Positions 46,596 through 57,360 of a stretch of DNA of 64,000 bases are shown in pieces. This stretch comes from Atherinomorus stipes. Taxonomy: Eukaryota > Chordata > Actinopteri > Atheriniformes > Atherinidae. The position numbers were made by a program, and so were the translations under genes. Under the pieces are notes generated by a model. The model made no database searches, had not been told where the DNA came from, and saw nothing but the letters and a program-made list of their open reading frames with translations. The stretch is taken from positions 558,001 through 622,000 of the forward strand of contig JALJCO010009025.1 in NCBI GenBank assembly GCA_023101725.1. Reading direction: 5' to 3'. Each line of letters begins with the position of its first letter. Within the stretch, counting starts at the first letter, position 1.

Positions 46596-47392
46596 ACACA
46601 AAAGTCTGAATTTCCAGCTCCAAGTTAGATGTTTTGGGGTTCTTTTTTTAGTTTGCTTCTAGACACTAAATAACTTTGCAAACATATTGTTTAGTGTCTA
46701 AACATTAGATACATTTTCTTCTATCTTCAACTGGACTCAGCTGTATAAGAAATTGAATATATAAAAATGTCTATTTGTGGGAAACAATATAGGAAAAACC
46801 CCTAATCTCCAAGCTAATGACAAGAAAAATATATCTAAAACTAATACTACTACTTTTAGAGTCATTATGTTGTGGAAATTCAACATAATTATTCTAGAAA
46901 AAACTGCTAAAACCTGTTATTAAAAATGCCAATATGTATATTCCGGTATTTAAAAATATTAGCTGTTTTTTTATTATCTTTAGTCAAAGTTATTCAGAGG
47001 CATTGTGGAAGGTCCAAAGAGCCACCTGCAGCTGTGGACCCACAGGTTGCAGACTCCTGCTCTAGAAGCTGCTGCAGATGTGTAGCTTCATCATCACTGC
47101 TACTGTATGTATGTAGTCATCACTATTATTAATTAATTTTATTATTAAATTATTACTGAATGTTTCAGTTAATCTTGGTTATGGAAAACAGTAAATATAA
47201 ATTATAAAGTTTATCTAAACAACATCTATTATACATGAAATACTGTGTAAAGACAACAGACTGAGTGCAGGTGTATCTGTGGATTGTTGTGTCCAAATCC
47301 AGACACCAAGCAGCTGCTGACTTCTGTCATTATTACAGCAGCAGTTGTGTTTATAATCATCACACACACATGCAGCTCATCCTGGTCTGTTC
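46596..47392. other. Intergenic, nothing recognised
   Basis: AT-rich. One inverted pair TTAGTGTCTA / TAGACACTAA near 46661-46700. No genes or named repeats. Confidence 0.4.
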
Positions 47393-47597
47393 ATCTAGAT
47401 CAGGATGTCCAGTTGGTCCTTGAGTACCCCTGTCCTGCAGGTCTTCACTGTTTCTCTGCTTCAACACACCTGACTGATAGTAAATGGATCCAACAGCCTA
47501 TGAAGTTCTCGTTAGTTGGAGTCAGGTGTGTTGGAGCCAGGACGCATAGAAAACCTGCAGGATTGTCAAAGACGAGCTGGACACCCGTGATCTAGAA
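47393..47597. mobile_element. 189-bp hAT-type foldback element with 8-bp duplication
   Basis: The element is 47401-47589. Termini CAGGATGTCCA and TGGACACCCGTG are the CAGGGGTGTCCA-like hAT type. Flanks ATCTAGAT (47393-47400) and ATCTAGAA (47590-47597) match at 7 of 8 and fit the hAT duplication pattern nTnnnnAn. The interior folds back: CTGCAGGTCTTC...CAACACACCTGACT pairs with AGTCAGGTGTGTTG...GAAAACCTGCAGG. Confidence 0.85.
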
Positions 47598-48275
47598 ACT
47601 TAGGCGCCAGGACAGGGGGGCACCAAACCATAATCTCGCCTAGGGCACCAAAGTGGCTAGAACCAGCCCTGGTAATATAAATGTGCTGAATAAAAAGTTT
47701 AAAAGTTACTAAAAAAAGAAACAATACTTCAGTGTTGGTTTTTCTAATGTTCTTAAAGGAGTTTAAAATCCTCCAGTGGGACCCCAGACAGACTGCAATC
47801 CTATTTCAGGTTAAGGAGGCAAAGCAAGAGAATGCCTTTACGTCGAGCTCTGTATGTACTGAGGGAACACAGAGTTACAAAGGCCTGGGAACACAGGTTA
47901 AGACTGAACAGTCTGTGTGACATGTAGGAGGATAAATATGTTGGCGGCAGTCTAAAGATGGATTTGTCAATGAAACTGTACCAATATAGAAGTCTGCGTG
48001 CGCATAATAATGACCAGGATAAATAATGTCATAATACTATAATCAAGAGGTAAGAAGGTGGCAACAAGTTTTGTCCCCAAAGAAATGATCAAATTAAAGT
48101 TTCAACTTCCTTTAAATGTGTAACATGTGGAACTTGTGAGACAGTTTTCAATCAATTACCCAGATGTTTATACAAGTCCACAAACTCAATAAGTCTTCCT
48201 TGTAATAGAGGGGAGGACTGCAAGGACTTGTTCTTTTGTTTGACAACTACAGTAAAATACTGTATATACTCAGGA
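47598..48275. other. Intergenic, one repeat scrap
   Basis: 47605-47672 (GGCGCCAGGAC, GCCTAGGGCACCAAAGTGGC, CCAGCCCTG) looks like a scrap of an interspersed repeat. The rest is plain. Confidence 0.35.
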
Positions 48276-48385
48276 TCCCCTCAGATAAGCTAGTGGCTGT
48301 GGCCGGGGGAGGGAAGTCTGGGCTTCCCTGCTTAGGCAGTTGCCCCCATGACCTGACCTCGGATAAGCAGCAGAAAACGGTATGG
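48276..48385 (+). repeat. RTE-type LINE 3' terminus
   Basis: GTGGCCGGGGGAGGGAAGTC, TGGGCTTCCCTGCTTAGGCA, TGCCCCCATGACCTGACCTC and GGATAAGCAGCAGAA form the last segment of an abundant fish LINE, normally WGEREVWASLLRLLPPRPDPG before the stop and tail. Only about 100 bp remain. Confidence 0.7.
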
Positions 48386-51300
48386 TACTCTTTGGATAAT
48401 CAGTAATCAGCACTTGTCTTAGTTCACACAAATGGGACTGAAATATGTTAAAAACAGATTGCAGATGTAAAAATAATTGTCTGCATTAGAATAAGCATCA
48501 GTGATGTTCTACATTAATGCAGTTCAAAAAAGTGGGACCCAAAACGGAACCTTGTGGGACACCTTTAGTTATATTTACTGTAGATAAGTGGATGAGAGGC
48601 CACTAAACTGTACACACTGTCTATGCCCAGAAAGATAGTTAAAAAGCCAGCCAATGACATGGTGTGAAAGGCAAACATCTGAGATTCCTCTGGCATAATA
48701 CGTCATTATCTAAAAGGTCAAATGCTTAAGAAAGATCGACAGTAAAGAAAAAAACCAGTGCAGCACAATAATATTTGGCATCTAAGACCGCCACAATGTA
48801 ATTTGAAACTTACAAGATGTTTCCCCTCTTGTAAAAAAGTCAGTCGCAAATGTTTAAAATCTAACTTAAACTGGATACGTTTTTAAAGTTTCTGGTTTAT
48901 TTGACAAAATAAAGGACTGTTTGGATGAATAGACCTCTACTCAGGACAATGTGGACATGCTAAATGTGCCTGACTAGAATATTAAAGTCTTCCTGTCAGT
49001 TTTGTGGGTATTCTTTTACCTGACTCTTTAGTATTCAGTTGAGATTGTGTTGAACAAAAAATATATATCTTTGTCTATGAGATGTTTTTGTGTTTCTCTG
49101 CATTGAAATACTGGAGACAAACATATATATTTGTGTGTTTGTGCAATTTTGCATGTGTGAGTTTGATAAGTGTATTGACTTTGTACTTCTACTATCTAAA
49201 ATGGCATCTTTATAGGCCTATCCTTTATTTCTGTGTGTATACGTGTGTCTGTGAGTGAGTGTATAATGAGAAAAACTGCCATTTAGGAAAACCAATTACC
49301 ACAGGTAAATAACATAACCCTTCAATCTAAGATTTATCCAAACAATGAATTTAGTGCAAACCTCCCAGTTTACACACTTACACAAACAATTGTGTTTCCA
49401 TTGTTTCAAAAGACTTTAAAAAGGTTTGGATTAATTTCCTGGAGACTTACCCGAACAATAACTATCATTTCTACTTGCCAGTACTGAACCGCACCTCACA
49501 TTAAACCAGTTCATTACATAAACTTTACTGATTTATGTAACAAAGACTTGTTTCCCTAGAAATGATGGATGGTTTTTACAATGTGAGCAACACATTCTCA
49601 ATTTCAGACATTCTCCTTGGCGCAGTCTAAAGTAAATCTTGTAGACAAACCTAAAGCTTTTTTCCCCCCCTGAAATCTGCTGTTTGGACTTTAGGGATCA
49701 GCAATATTTTGTGCTCTTACATTCCTCTGTAAGTTCCTCCAACTTAAGATAAACTCCAACATGTGCGCACAGCCACACAATTCCCCTTTGGACTGTGTGT
49801 GATTACGAGTTTGGCCTGGAATTAATTTGATAAGTTATAAAATAGAGATTTCTGGGGGAAATATAGAGGAGAAAATTAAAGTGTAATGTAAAAATTCTAA
49901 TTAAAATGAGGCAGTGTTTATAGTTTGCAGGACACACAGAGGAGGGATGAAGGGTGGGAAGGGAGCGCAGGGGATGAAGAAGTGCTGGCATTAAAGCTGG
50001 GCGGGAGGGAGGGGAGACACAGTGGGTGAGGCGGGAGGGTTATCATATTTTCGCAGGAACTTCCTCATTTAAATCTTCATTAGGCCTTTCCTCACTTTAC
50101 ATTTGTTCTCAGCTGCTCCATCACTCCACAGCAGTCCCCGGTTCTTGACTGGGAGGAACGATATGCTCTGCTGTGTGTGTGTGCGCGTGTGTGTGTGTGA
50201 GAGAGAAGATTGTGTGTCCAAGTTTGCCTGCATGCAGGCTCCTGATTATCCTTTGAGTTTATTAATTACAACTCTTTGTCATTCATCCAGGTGCTATCAG
50301 TCACCCCACAGAGAACCCTTCCTTCTTCTGTCATCTTTGTCTCAAGTTTCATTAAGTTATGTCTCCACCCCTGCTCCTCCCCCTTCACCTCCTGCTCCTC
50401 CTCCTTCTTTTTCTCACTTTTGACAGAAGCAACCAGGACGTATGCATCACACAAGGAATTTACCATATGAGCAAATAATTGTTCTCTTCAGCAGCCTTTC
50501 TCTTGCAGCTGCCGCCACAGCCTGAGCCTACAGACATAATCATATTTTTCTCACTGCAAATAATCTTGATGTCACAGTTGAACACCGATACTGTAGGTAT
50601 TCATCTTAGTCTGACTAATCCTGGATTAGAACTCAGTGATCAGATGCTGCATGTAATTGGGTAATTGTTTGATATTGTGGGGACTGAGTGTGTGATTTTC
50701 CTGAAATGTTTTTTGATGGTATTTGATGTAAGTTAGATAAAATCAACAATAATGTAAGAACTGCAACACATCTGCAACAAGGGTTGGTGATTTATATATA
50801 TATTTATATGAAAAAAATTCCAATGCATTTTTCTTTTTTGGCAAATGATTTGTTATCATCATACCAAAAAATAGCAATTTTTCTCAGAGGTGAGAATTCT
50901 GCAACATTAAACCAATTAAAAGTGGAGGTCAGGATGGATGGTTGGATTCGGGGTTGTGTTTTTAACACATAGTCAGCCCAACTAACAGTCAGTGTAGATT
51001 AGTTTGAGCAATGAGCATGATCTTTCTGAACTCTAAAACCGTGGACCTCACTCTTCCATACCACTAATAACACACTGTCTGCACATGACTTGTAGCTACA
51101 GCTCAGTTTGATTACTTTGTTTCCCGTTCTCACCGACAACCTGCAAGCTGCTGTAAATCAAACGCTGACACCGGCACACCCCTGCAGCCTGCCGAGACCA
51201 AGAGATGCATTTCTCATATTTCCCCAAAAGACTTTCTTTCTTCCAATTAATCAATGAACAACTGTTAATACACAGTTTGATATACTGATATAATTTTGAA

Positions 51301-51628
51301 CTGAAGAAAACGGTAAACGAATATGATTTTAAATGGACCTGTTTATCAAATCTTAAAATTGGATGTTTAAATATCATCAAGTGATTATTACACAAAACTT
51401 TATCCCCCTTTATGTAAATCAGCTATAGTTTGATTGATGTTACAGTTGAAAGAACAAAAATAATAGAATTGACAGCCTGATAACAAATGAGTGCTAAAGC
51501 AAAGAAATGTCTGACGTACAGCCTGTGGCAGCTTGTGTGTTAACTTGAAGAGAAACCGGGATTTCTTTTCTTCTTTTCTCTAGAACATTTTTTCTTTGTC
51601 CCATATGCTATTCTTATTACGATATCTA
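48386..51628. other. Intergenic, nothing recognised
   Basis: No exon or repeat could be supported. A purine/pyrimidine-skewed patch lies at 49925-50040, a short GT/GA patch at 50174-50207 and a Pro-coding TCC patch at 50365-50408, which explains the ORFs there. Confidence 0.4.
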
Positions 51629-51664
51629 TTTATTCATTCATTCATTTATCTGTTCATTCATTCA
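51629..51664. repeat. (ATTC)n-like short tandem repeat
   Basis: Imperfect TTCATTCATT units directly before the LINE relic. Confidence 0.8.
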
Positions 51665-51667
51665 TAA

Positions 51668-52268
51668 GATTTGGTCCCAGCTGTGGAACAGTGGACCAGC
51701 TCTTTACCTTTCCAAGGTTACTGGTGGGCATCTGGGAGTTTGACAATGAGTCACTGAATGTTTTGTGAACTTGGAGAGGGCTGTGTCCCTCACGGTATCC
51801 TGTAAAGGTGCTTCAAGGGTGTAGGGTACCCACCCTTTATGAGGGGCCTCTGTCTCTGTACAACTAGAGTGAGACCTTCATATTTCCACAAAGGACTCAG
51901 ACTCTAGTTTTTGGGTAGGAACTGGACTCCGCCAGGACTGCTGTATGCCACAGATTCTGTTCATAGCTATTTATGGACTGAATTTCCAGGTGCAGTCAAA
52001 AGGTGGAAGGTTTGTAGGTCAGTTGGCTTAGTATTGCATATATAAATTTATTTTTTGCTGATTTGTCCTGTTGGCCCCATCAAGCAGAGACCTTTAGCGG
52101 GCACTGGAGCAGTTTGCAGCCAAGAGAAAATTAGCACCTCCAAGTCTGAGGTCATGATCTTAGTTGGAAAAGGGTGATTTTCTTACCTCTGGTTGGAAGT
52201 GAGTTGCTGCATAAAGGAGAGAAATGTAGGAATGTTGGTTTGTTCATGAGTAGGGGTGAACATGATAC
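51668..52268 (+). pseudogene. RTE-type LINE reverse transcriptase relic
   Basis: Nucleotide landmarks of the abundant fish LINE RT appear in order. GACCAGCTCTTTACC gives DQLFT, GTGAACTTGGAGAGGG is the FVDLEKAYDRVP block, and GACTCCGCCAGGACTG is LRQGCP. TTCTGTTCATAGC-TTTATGGAC follows, then CCTGTTGGCCCCATCAAGC just after the lost catalytic FADD motif, and GCACCTCCAAGTCTGAGGTC gives STSKSE. GGAATGTTGGTTTGTTCATG is the YLGVLFTSEG remnant. It is littered with indels and stops, and the FADD aspartates are deleted. Confidence 0.8.
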
Positions 52269-52756
52269 AGATACTCTAACAGTCTCTTGTGGTAGAGATA
52301 GAACTGAGCTTTTTCATTTTTTTAAATATGCACGATTATTAATTTGGGGATTATTGTGCAAGTGTTTTTCTTTTTTCCTTTTTTTTTTTTGTTCCCATAT
52401 CTAAATGTTTGCTACAAAGTAAAAAAAAAAAAAAAAAAAATCGGATAATACTTGGCTATAAGTGCTGAAAAAGTTAGTTATGGAGAGGGAGATGTGGGAT
52501 TTTTGCCTCGACTATTTGCTCTTCAATTGATAAACTGCAGTTGCTTGAGTTGGTTGAAGTTTATCATTTATTTATTTTTTGTTGCATATAAGAGTCCCAT
52601 ATTGGTGCTACATCCGGTTTGAGTTTGAAGAAGTACACCTGGTTTCAAACTATTGGTTTTAGCCATTTTAAACCCACAAAATCATTATATGAATAAAGAA
52701 AGTTAAATATAACAACAGCATCAGAGGTTTTCATAACAATACAGTCATTTATGTTG
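52269..52756. other. Intergenic, nothing recognised
   Basis: Poly-T at 52380-52390 and poly-A at 52422-52440; otherwise plain AT-rich sequence. Confidence 0.4.
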
Positions 52757-53076
52757 TTGACAACTAGGGATGTACATCATTATGATATTAACGATGCCAA
52801 TACCAATACCAATATAGATACTCCTTATCGATACTTGTATTTTTTGATACTCTTATTGATACTGTAACATAACTTAAAGTACATAATAAAGACATTACAA
52901 GTTGTGAAAAGATGTGAAACACTTGTTCAGATGGCATTGGGGGGCCTGGACATAAAGGTAAATGAAGGACAGTTGTAAGAACAAGGTAAGTGTGTCTGTC
53001 TTACTCCATCACCATGGATTTGTGATGGTGTAATGACTACGCAATGGTTAGGTAGACATTCAAAATGTATCAATAA

Positions 53077-53120
<44 letters not shown>

Positions 53121-53238
53121 AGAGGAGAAAAAAGGGGAATGTCATTCGTCCCGAATTTTATTGGTACCATGGTATTGTTAAGGTTAAGGAACCAGTATCA
53201 AATGATACCGGTACTCAGTATACATCCCTAATGACAAT
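52757..53238. mobile_element. hAT non-autonomous element with TIRs and 8-bp duplication
   Basis: The element is 52765-53230. TAGGGATGTAC at the left mirrors TATACATCCCTA at the right. Flanks TTGACAAC (52757-52764) and ATGACAAT (53231-53238) match at the six central positions and obey the hAT nTnnnnAn pattern. Interior CCAATACCAATACC, CGATAC and GATACCGG motifs match the fish CGATAC family. A 41-A run lies at 53078-53118. Confidence 0.75.
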
Positions 53239-54960
53239 TTAAAAGACATATTTAAGGGTGCAAACTTTAATCTGAATAAATTCAGATTTGTGCCATGTTG
53301 ATGAAAGTGATAAATAGAAAAAAGATGAGTAGACATTACAAGGCATGACTTATTAGGATTTCCATCACAAATTGCCATGGATAACATGTCAGACCTCACA
53401 ATGAGACTGTCACATATGAAAATCAGTTTTTATCATAAATAACAGCCTCCATCAAAGGTTTTTGCACGTTAACCACAAAGAGAAGAATAAAATGCTGTTT
53501 TTTGTTTGGGCACCTCACTATCTGTGTATATATGGCTTTTACTCATTTCATAATTTGGCAATAAATTTTTATGGATGCGACATGATTTGTCATTAATAGC
53601 CCTTTTACAGGTATTTCTACTTTTTGTTGTTTTTTTCTTCTGCTGATTCTTCATCTCTTACAGCTTAATGTTCCACTCTAATAGCAGTACAAGAGAGCTC
53701 TTTGTCTGAATTATTGAGGCTTTCTCTGCGTATCACTTGTAAACACATGTATGACCCCTTTTTCTTGTCTGCTCTACAACAGCTTCAGCTTTCCTGCATG
53801 ACTGAACAGACACAATGCAGCTTTCTGAGTAACTAAAGTAACCAAAGCACACCCAATCCTGACCCACATGTCTGTTATTAGTGTCTGTCACCCCTAAGGC
53901 TTTACACATAATCACACATCCATGTATGAGCACCTAAGAAACTGGGATGTGAGGGATAAAAATGCCTGAAATAGGAGAAACAGAGAAAATGGGTGCAAAC
54001 ATGAAAATAACTTCAGTTGTCATTTTAAAACATAAAATAAGTGTGTTCTACTCTAATGTATGTAAAAGTGCTTAATAAAAGGCACTTCTTACACTTCTTT
54101 TACCTACATTTAAGGATCATCACTGAGTTTGAATGGAAATTATTAGCTGGTAAACAAACATACACGCATACACAAGAACCTGACTCATGTTGGTTTTACA
54201 TGATAATCTTTTGAGATAATCTCCAGACTTAAAAAAATTTGAAATCCTGCTGCATACAAGAAAGCTAGGCCACCACATCAAGACAGCACACTTAGTAGTA
54301 AAATGACTGATTGTACTTCCAAAACTGACGTACGCATTATTTTTGCAGTGACTAGTAAAAACAGCTGACAGCACTGGAGAAGATAAAAGAATGCTGCAGA
54401 GGCACATTGTAAAGGAAAAAAAAGACGAGCTTTGATCATTTCAGTTCAATTAGTCTCATTAGTCTATTCTACATTATCTTGTAATTAAGAGATCTGAATC
54501 TTGTAATTGTGAAATCTTTTTAACAAGATAACAAGTCACAATTATTACAATCTCCTGGGAATTCTTAAATGACTACCATTCAAGTCCTCTGGAATTATTC
54601 ATTTTACTTTATCTGATATGAAGCTAGTTATTCTACTTTTTTAAAAAAAAACTACTGTCATCTTTAAAAAAAGAAGTCTAATTGTATGGTTTATTGATCA
54701 TATGATAATATTGTTTTGTCAAATTTAATTTTTCAGGACTGTACAGTATATCTGATCATGTTCGAACCCAGCTGACAGGAAAAGTGAAACCAATCTGAGT
54801 AAACAGTCACTCTACACTTGGTGACCTGGGTAACTGTAGGTAATGAAATATACTTTAGTCATCACATAATTGTGGCATCTTGAGGCATCTGAGTGTTTAA
54901 AACCAATCATTGTTCACATGCATGTCTATTATCAGTTTGCCTTGAGTGACAGGAGACACA
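53239..54960. other. Intergenic, nothing recognised
   Basis: AT-rich; no repeat family or gene is recognised. Confidence 0.4.
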
Positions 54961-54961
54961 T

Positions 54962-55295
54962 AGGCCCTAATTTATGAAAGGTTTGCGTATACTAAAACGA
55001 ATGCTAACTTGATTGTGCATGCAGTAATTGCCGCAGCTGATTTACTAACATGGCACAAGGAGGGTTGCGCCTTTACACTGCAGGTCACATTTACCCAGTC
55101 ACGCATTCACGCACACATTCATACCCCGACAGGCATATCGGGAGGCAGTGTGGGGTCTGGTGCATGCAATCTGGGTGTTTCTGCAAGAACATGCAAAATA
55201 TTAGTAGGAGAATATGCAAACAACTCATCCTTGCACACGCAATGTGATTTATCAACCGTGCAACAGATAGTGGGCACTATTTTTTTTCATCTGTT
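54962..55295. mobile_element. Harbinger-like MITE fragment
   Basis: Begins AGGCCCTAATTTATGAAAGG-TTTGCGTATAC and contains TGATTTACTAAC and TGATTTATCAAC. This is the same GGCCCT-ATTTAT start as the relic at 41525. No right terminus was identified, and the ORFs are chance frames. Confidence 0.45.
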
Positions 55296-55495
55296 TTAGT
55301 ACGTCTGAAAGGTAGGAATCAACTTGCAATTTTATGCACCGATGACTGTAGAGAAGCAACAAGTCACTGCTGCGCAGGACTACAGACACGCAGCATTGGG
55401 ACAAAATCATTTCTCAAGAGGTGTGATTGCAACGCATTAAATTTTCATTAATTAAAATCAACATGGCAAGTGTGATTTTGATTAAAAAAAAAAAA

Positions 55496-55757
55496 GTGTG
55501 TTTGGCCACTAGGCTACCCACTCCCAAAGTGTGTTAGGGAGTGTATAAGGTTGCAGGCCTTGCGTGGAGGACCTGGGTTCGAGTCTCTGACACGGCACTC
55601 AGATGAACCACTAGCACTGTGGGTCCCTGAGTGAGGACCTTAACCCCCACCAACTGTTCCCCGGGTGCTAAGTAGCAGCCCACTGCTCTCTGGTGCATAC
55701 AGAGATGGATAAAATGCAGAACCCTAATTTCCCCTCCTCGGGGATCATAACAGTATA
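55496..55757 (+). repeat. tRNA-derived SINE with inverted second head
   Basis: The plus-strand head has B box GGGTTCGAGTCT (about 55575), then GTCCCTGAGTGAGGACCTTA, CTGTTCCCCGGGTGCTA, GCAGCCCACTGCTC and ATGGATAAAATGCAGA. It is preceded by an inverted head scrap (CCACTAGGCTACCCACTCCC at 55506-55525), and poly-A at 55483-55495 lies before that. Same family as the minus-strand copy at 63635-63748. Confidence 0.75.
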
Positions 55758-56708
55758 TCCAAACATCACTATTTAACGCGAGTTTAATCTAGACAAATGT
55801 ATCGGAACATTTGCAGCTACTATAACATAATGGTAGTTAAATACTTTATTAAAATTACTTTTATCATTATTCTTCTTATTTATTATTTGAAGGTGACATT
55901 ACTGTCTTTTATTTTCTTGTTTGCCAACATCATTTTTTAAATTTAGCTACGTTGCGGCACGCTCCTCCTCTCCAGGAGGATTGATGGATCCATGGATGGA
56001 CGGATGGATGGAAAAAAGTCTGGAGCACCAAATTAATTACAAAACATCTAATGCATTATACAGCCAGTCCACAAGTCATTTGCATTGTTAGCAGCCTCAC
56101 CCTTCGCTGGCCTACAAAAACACCCCATAAAGATGACCATTACAATTACCATATAGTTTCATTGGTAAAGTCAACTCAGCTGAAACTACAATGCAGAGGT
56201 TTTATTGGATAAAGACTTTGACAACAAATCTGCCAACAGATTTATAATGAAGAAGCTTTCCCTGCAGATTGAGGCAATGGTGGGGTTATGGGACAACGCT
56301 GTGTGGTGTCATAAACTGTAATGACAATTGATAAATGGTTGGTAGGGCATTATGTGAATGAATCACTAAAATCTATTTGTAATAGGCATTTTTCCAAAGG
56401 AACAAGTACCCATTACTTAATTTGCACTGTCCCCAGTTTTCTTTTGTTTCCTCTGCTCTGCTTAATTACAGCATGGTTACACCACTTTTTGAGATGACAT
56501 GAGTCTGAAGTTTTAAGTTCTCCACAGGGCTGACCTAAGCCTTACTGGGACCATAAGCAAAATTTGATTTGGGAAGTCTCCTTCCACCATATCAACATCA
56601 GTGGTGTTCAACTTTTGGTAGTTTGATAATTTCATACACAGTATAAAAACAGCCATTCATTTAACTGGTTGGCTTATATCATACCAATGTCATTTTGGTT
56701 GTGGTTTT
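55758..56708. other. Intergenic, nothing recognised
   Basis: Contains only a short GGATGGATGG patch (about 55984-56012). Confidence 0.4.
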
Positions 56709-57360
56709 AAAGGGGAACTTTGTTCTTTTTCAATCTGTACCTATTTTCTTGCATAAAATATGTTAATTTATTCACCTAGACAGTTTTGGTGCAACTTGAA
56801 TTCCTTTGGGAGATATATAGATCCACTCGAGATCAGCGTATTGGCCATTTAATGGCAGTGATGGGGCAATCACATCCAGCCTCTAAATAAGGCATTATCT
56901 GCCACAAACTCCTTCATTTCACCAATGTTTTGTTACGAAACATTAGTCAGACCCCCCTGTAAGCTCGAAATGTTTTTTTGTGGTGATTTGTCCTTTATTT
57001 ACAAACTTTTTACAGTGGCGGCTTTGATGACGTCGCTATTATGCAACACCGTGACAAATAAACGTCTGTAAATAAGGACAAATCACCACAAAAAAGCCGC
57101 TTTGGAAGCAGCTGGAGGAGATCTGCTGACGGGAGATGTCCTCATATAACCGAGCCGCAGCTGTCTGCCGATAGCAGTAGCTGTATGACCGACGTGATGA
57201 GGCAACGATGGTTGAAAAACAATATTCCAGAGGAGATAGTCGCAATTTCGTTGTGTTTGAAGTCTCAACATGTTGGTTCCTGAAGCTCCAGAAAACAGAC
57301 GCACAGGAGAGATGAGCAGACGGGCTCCTGCTGCTGCCTACTGTTTCCCGGTGAGTCTGA
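56709..57360. mobile_element. Possible one-ended TTAA MITE with long internal hairpin
   Basis: TTAAAGGGGAACTTTG at about 56710 resembles the TTAA-AGG starts elsewhere. Inside, a roughly 29-bp inverted pair (about 56973-57002 with 57067-57096, core GGACAAATCACCACAAAAA) encloses a 64-bp loop. No mirrored right end was found. Confidence 0.4.
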
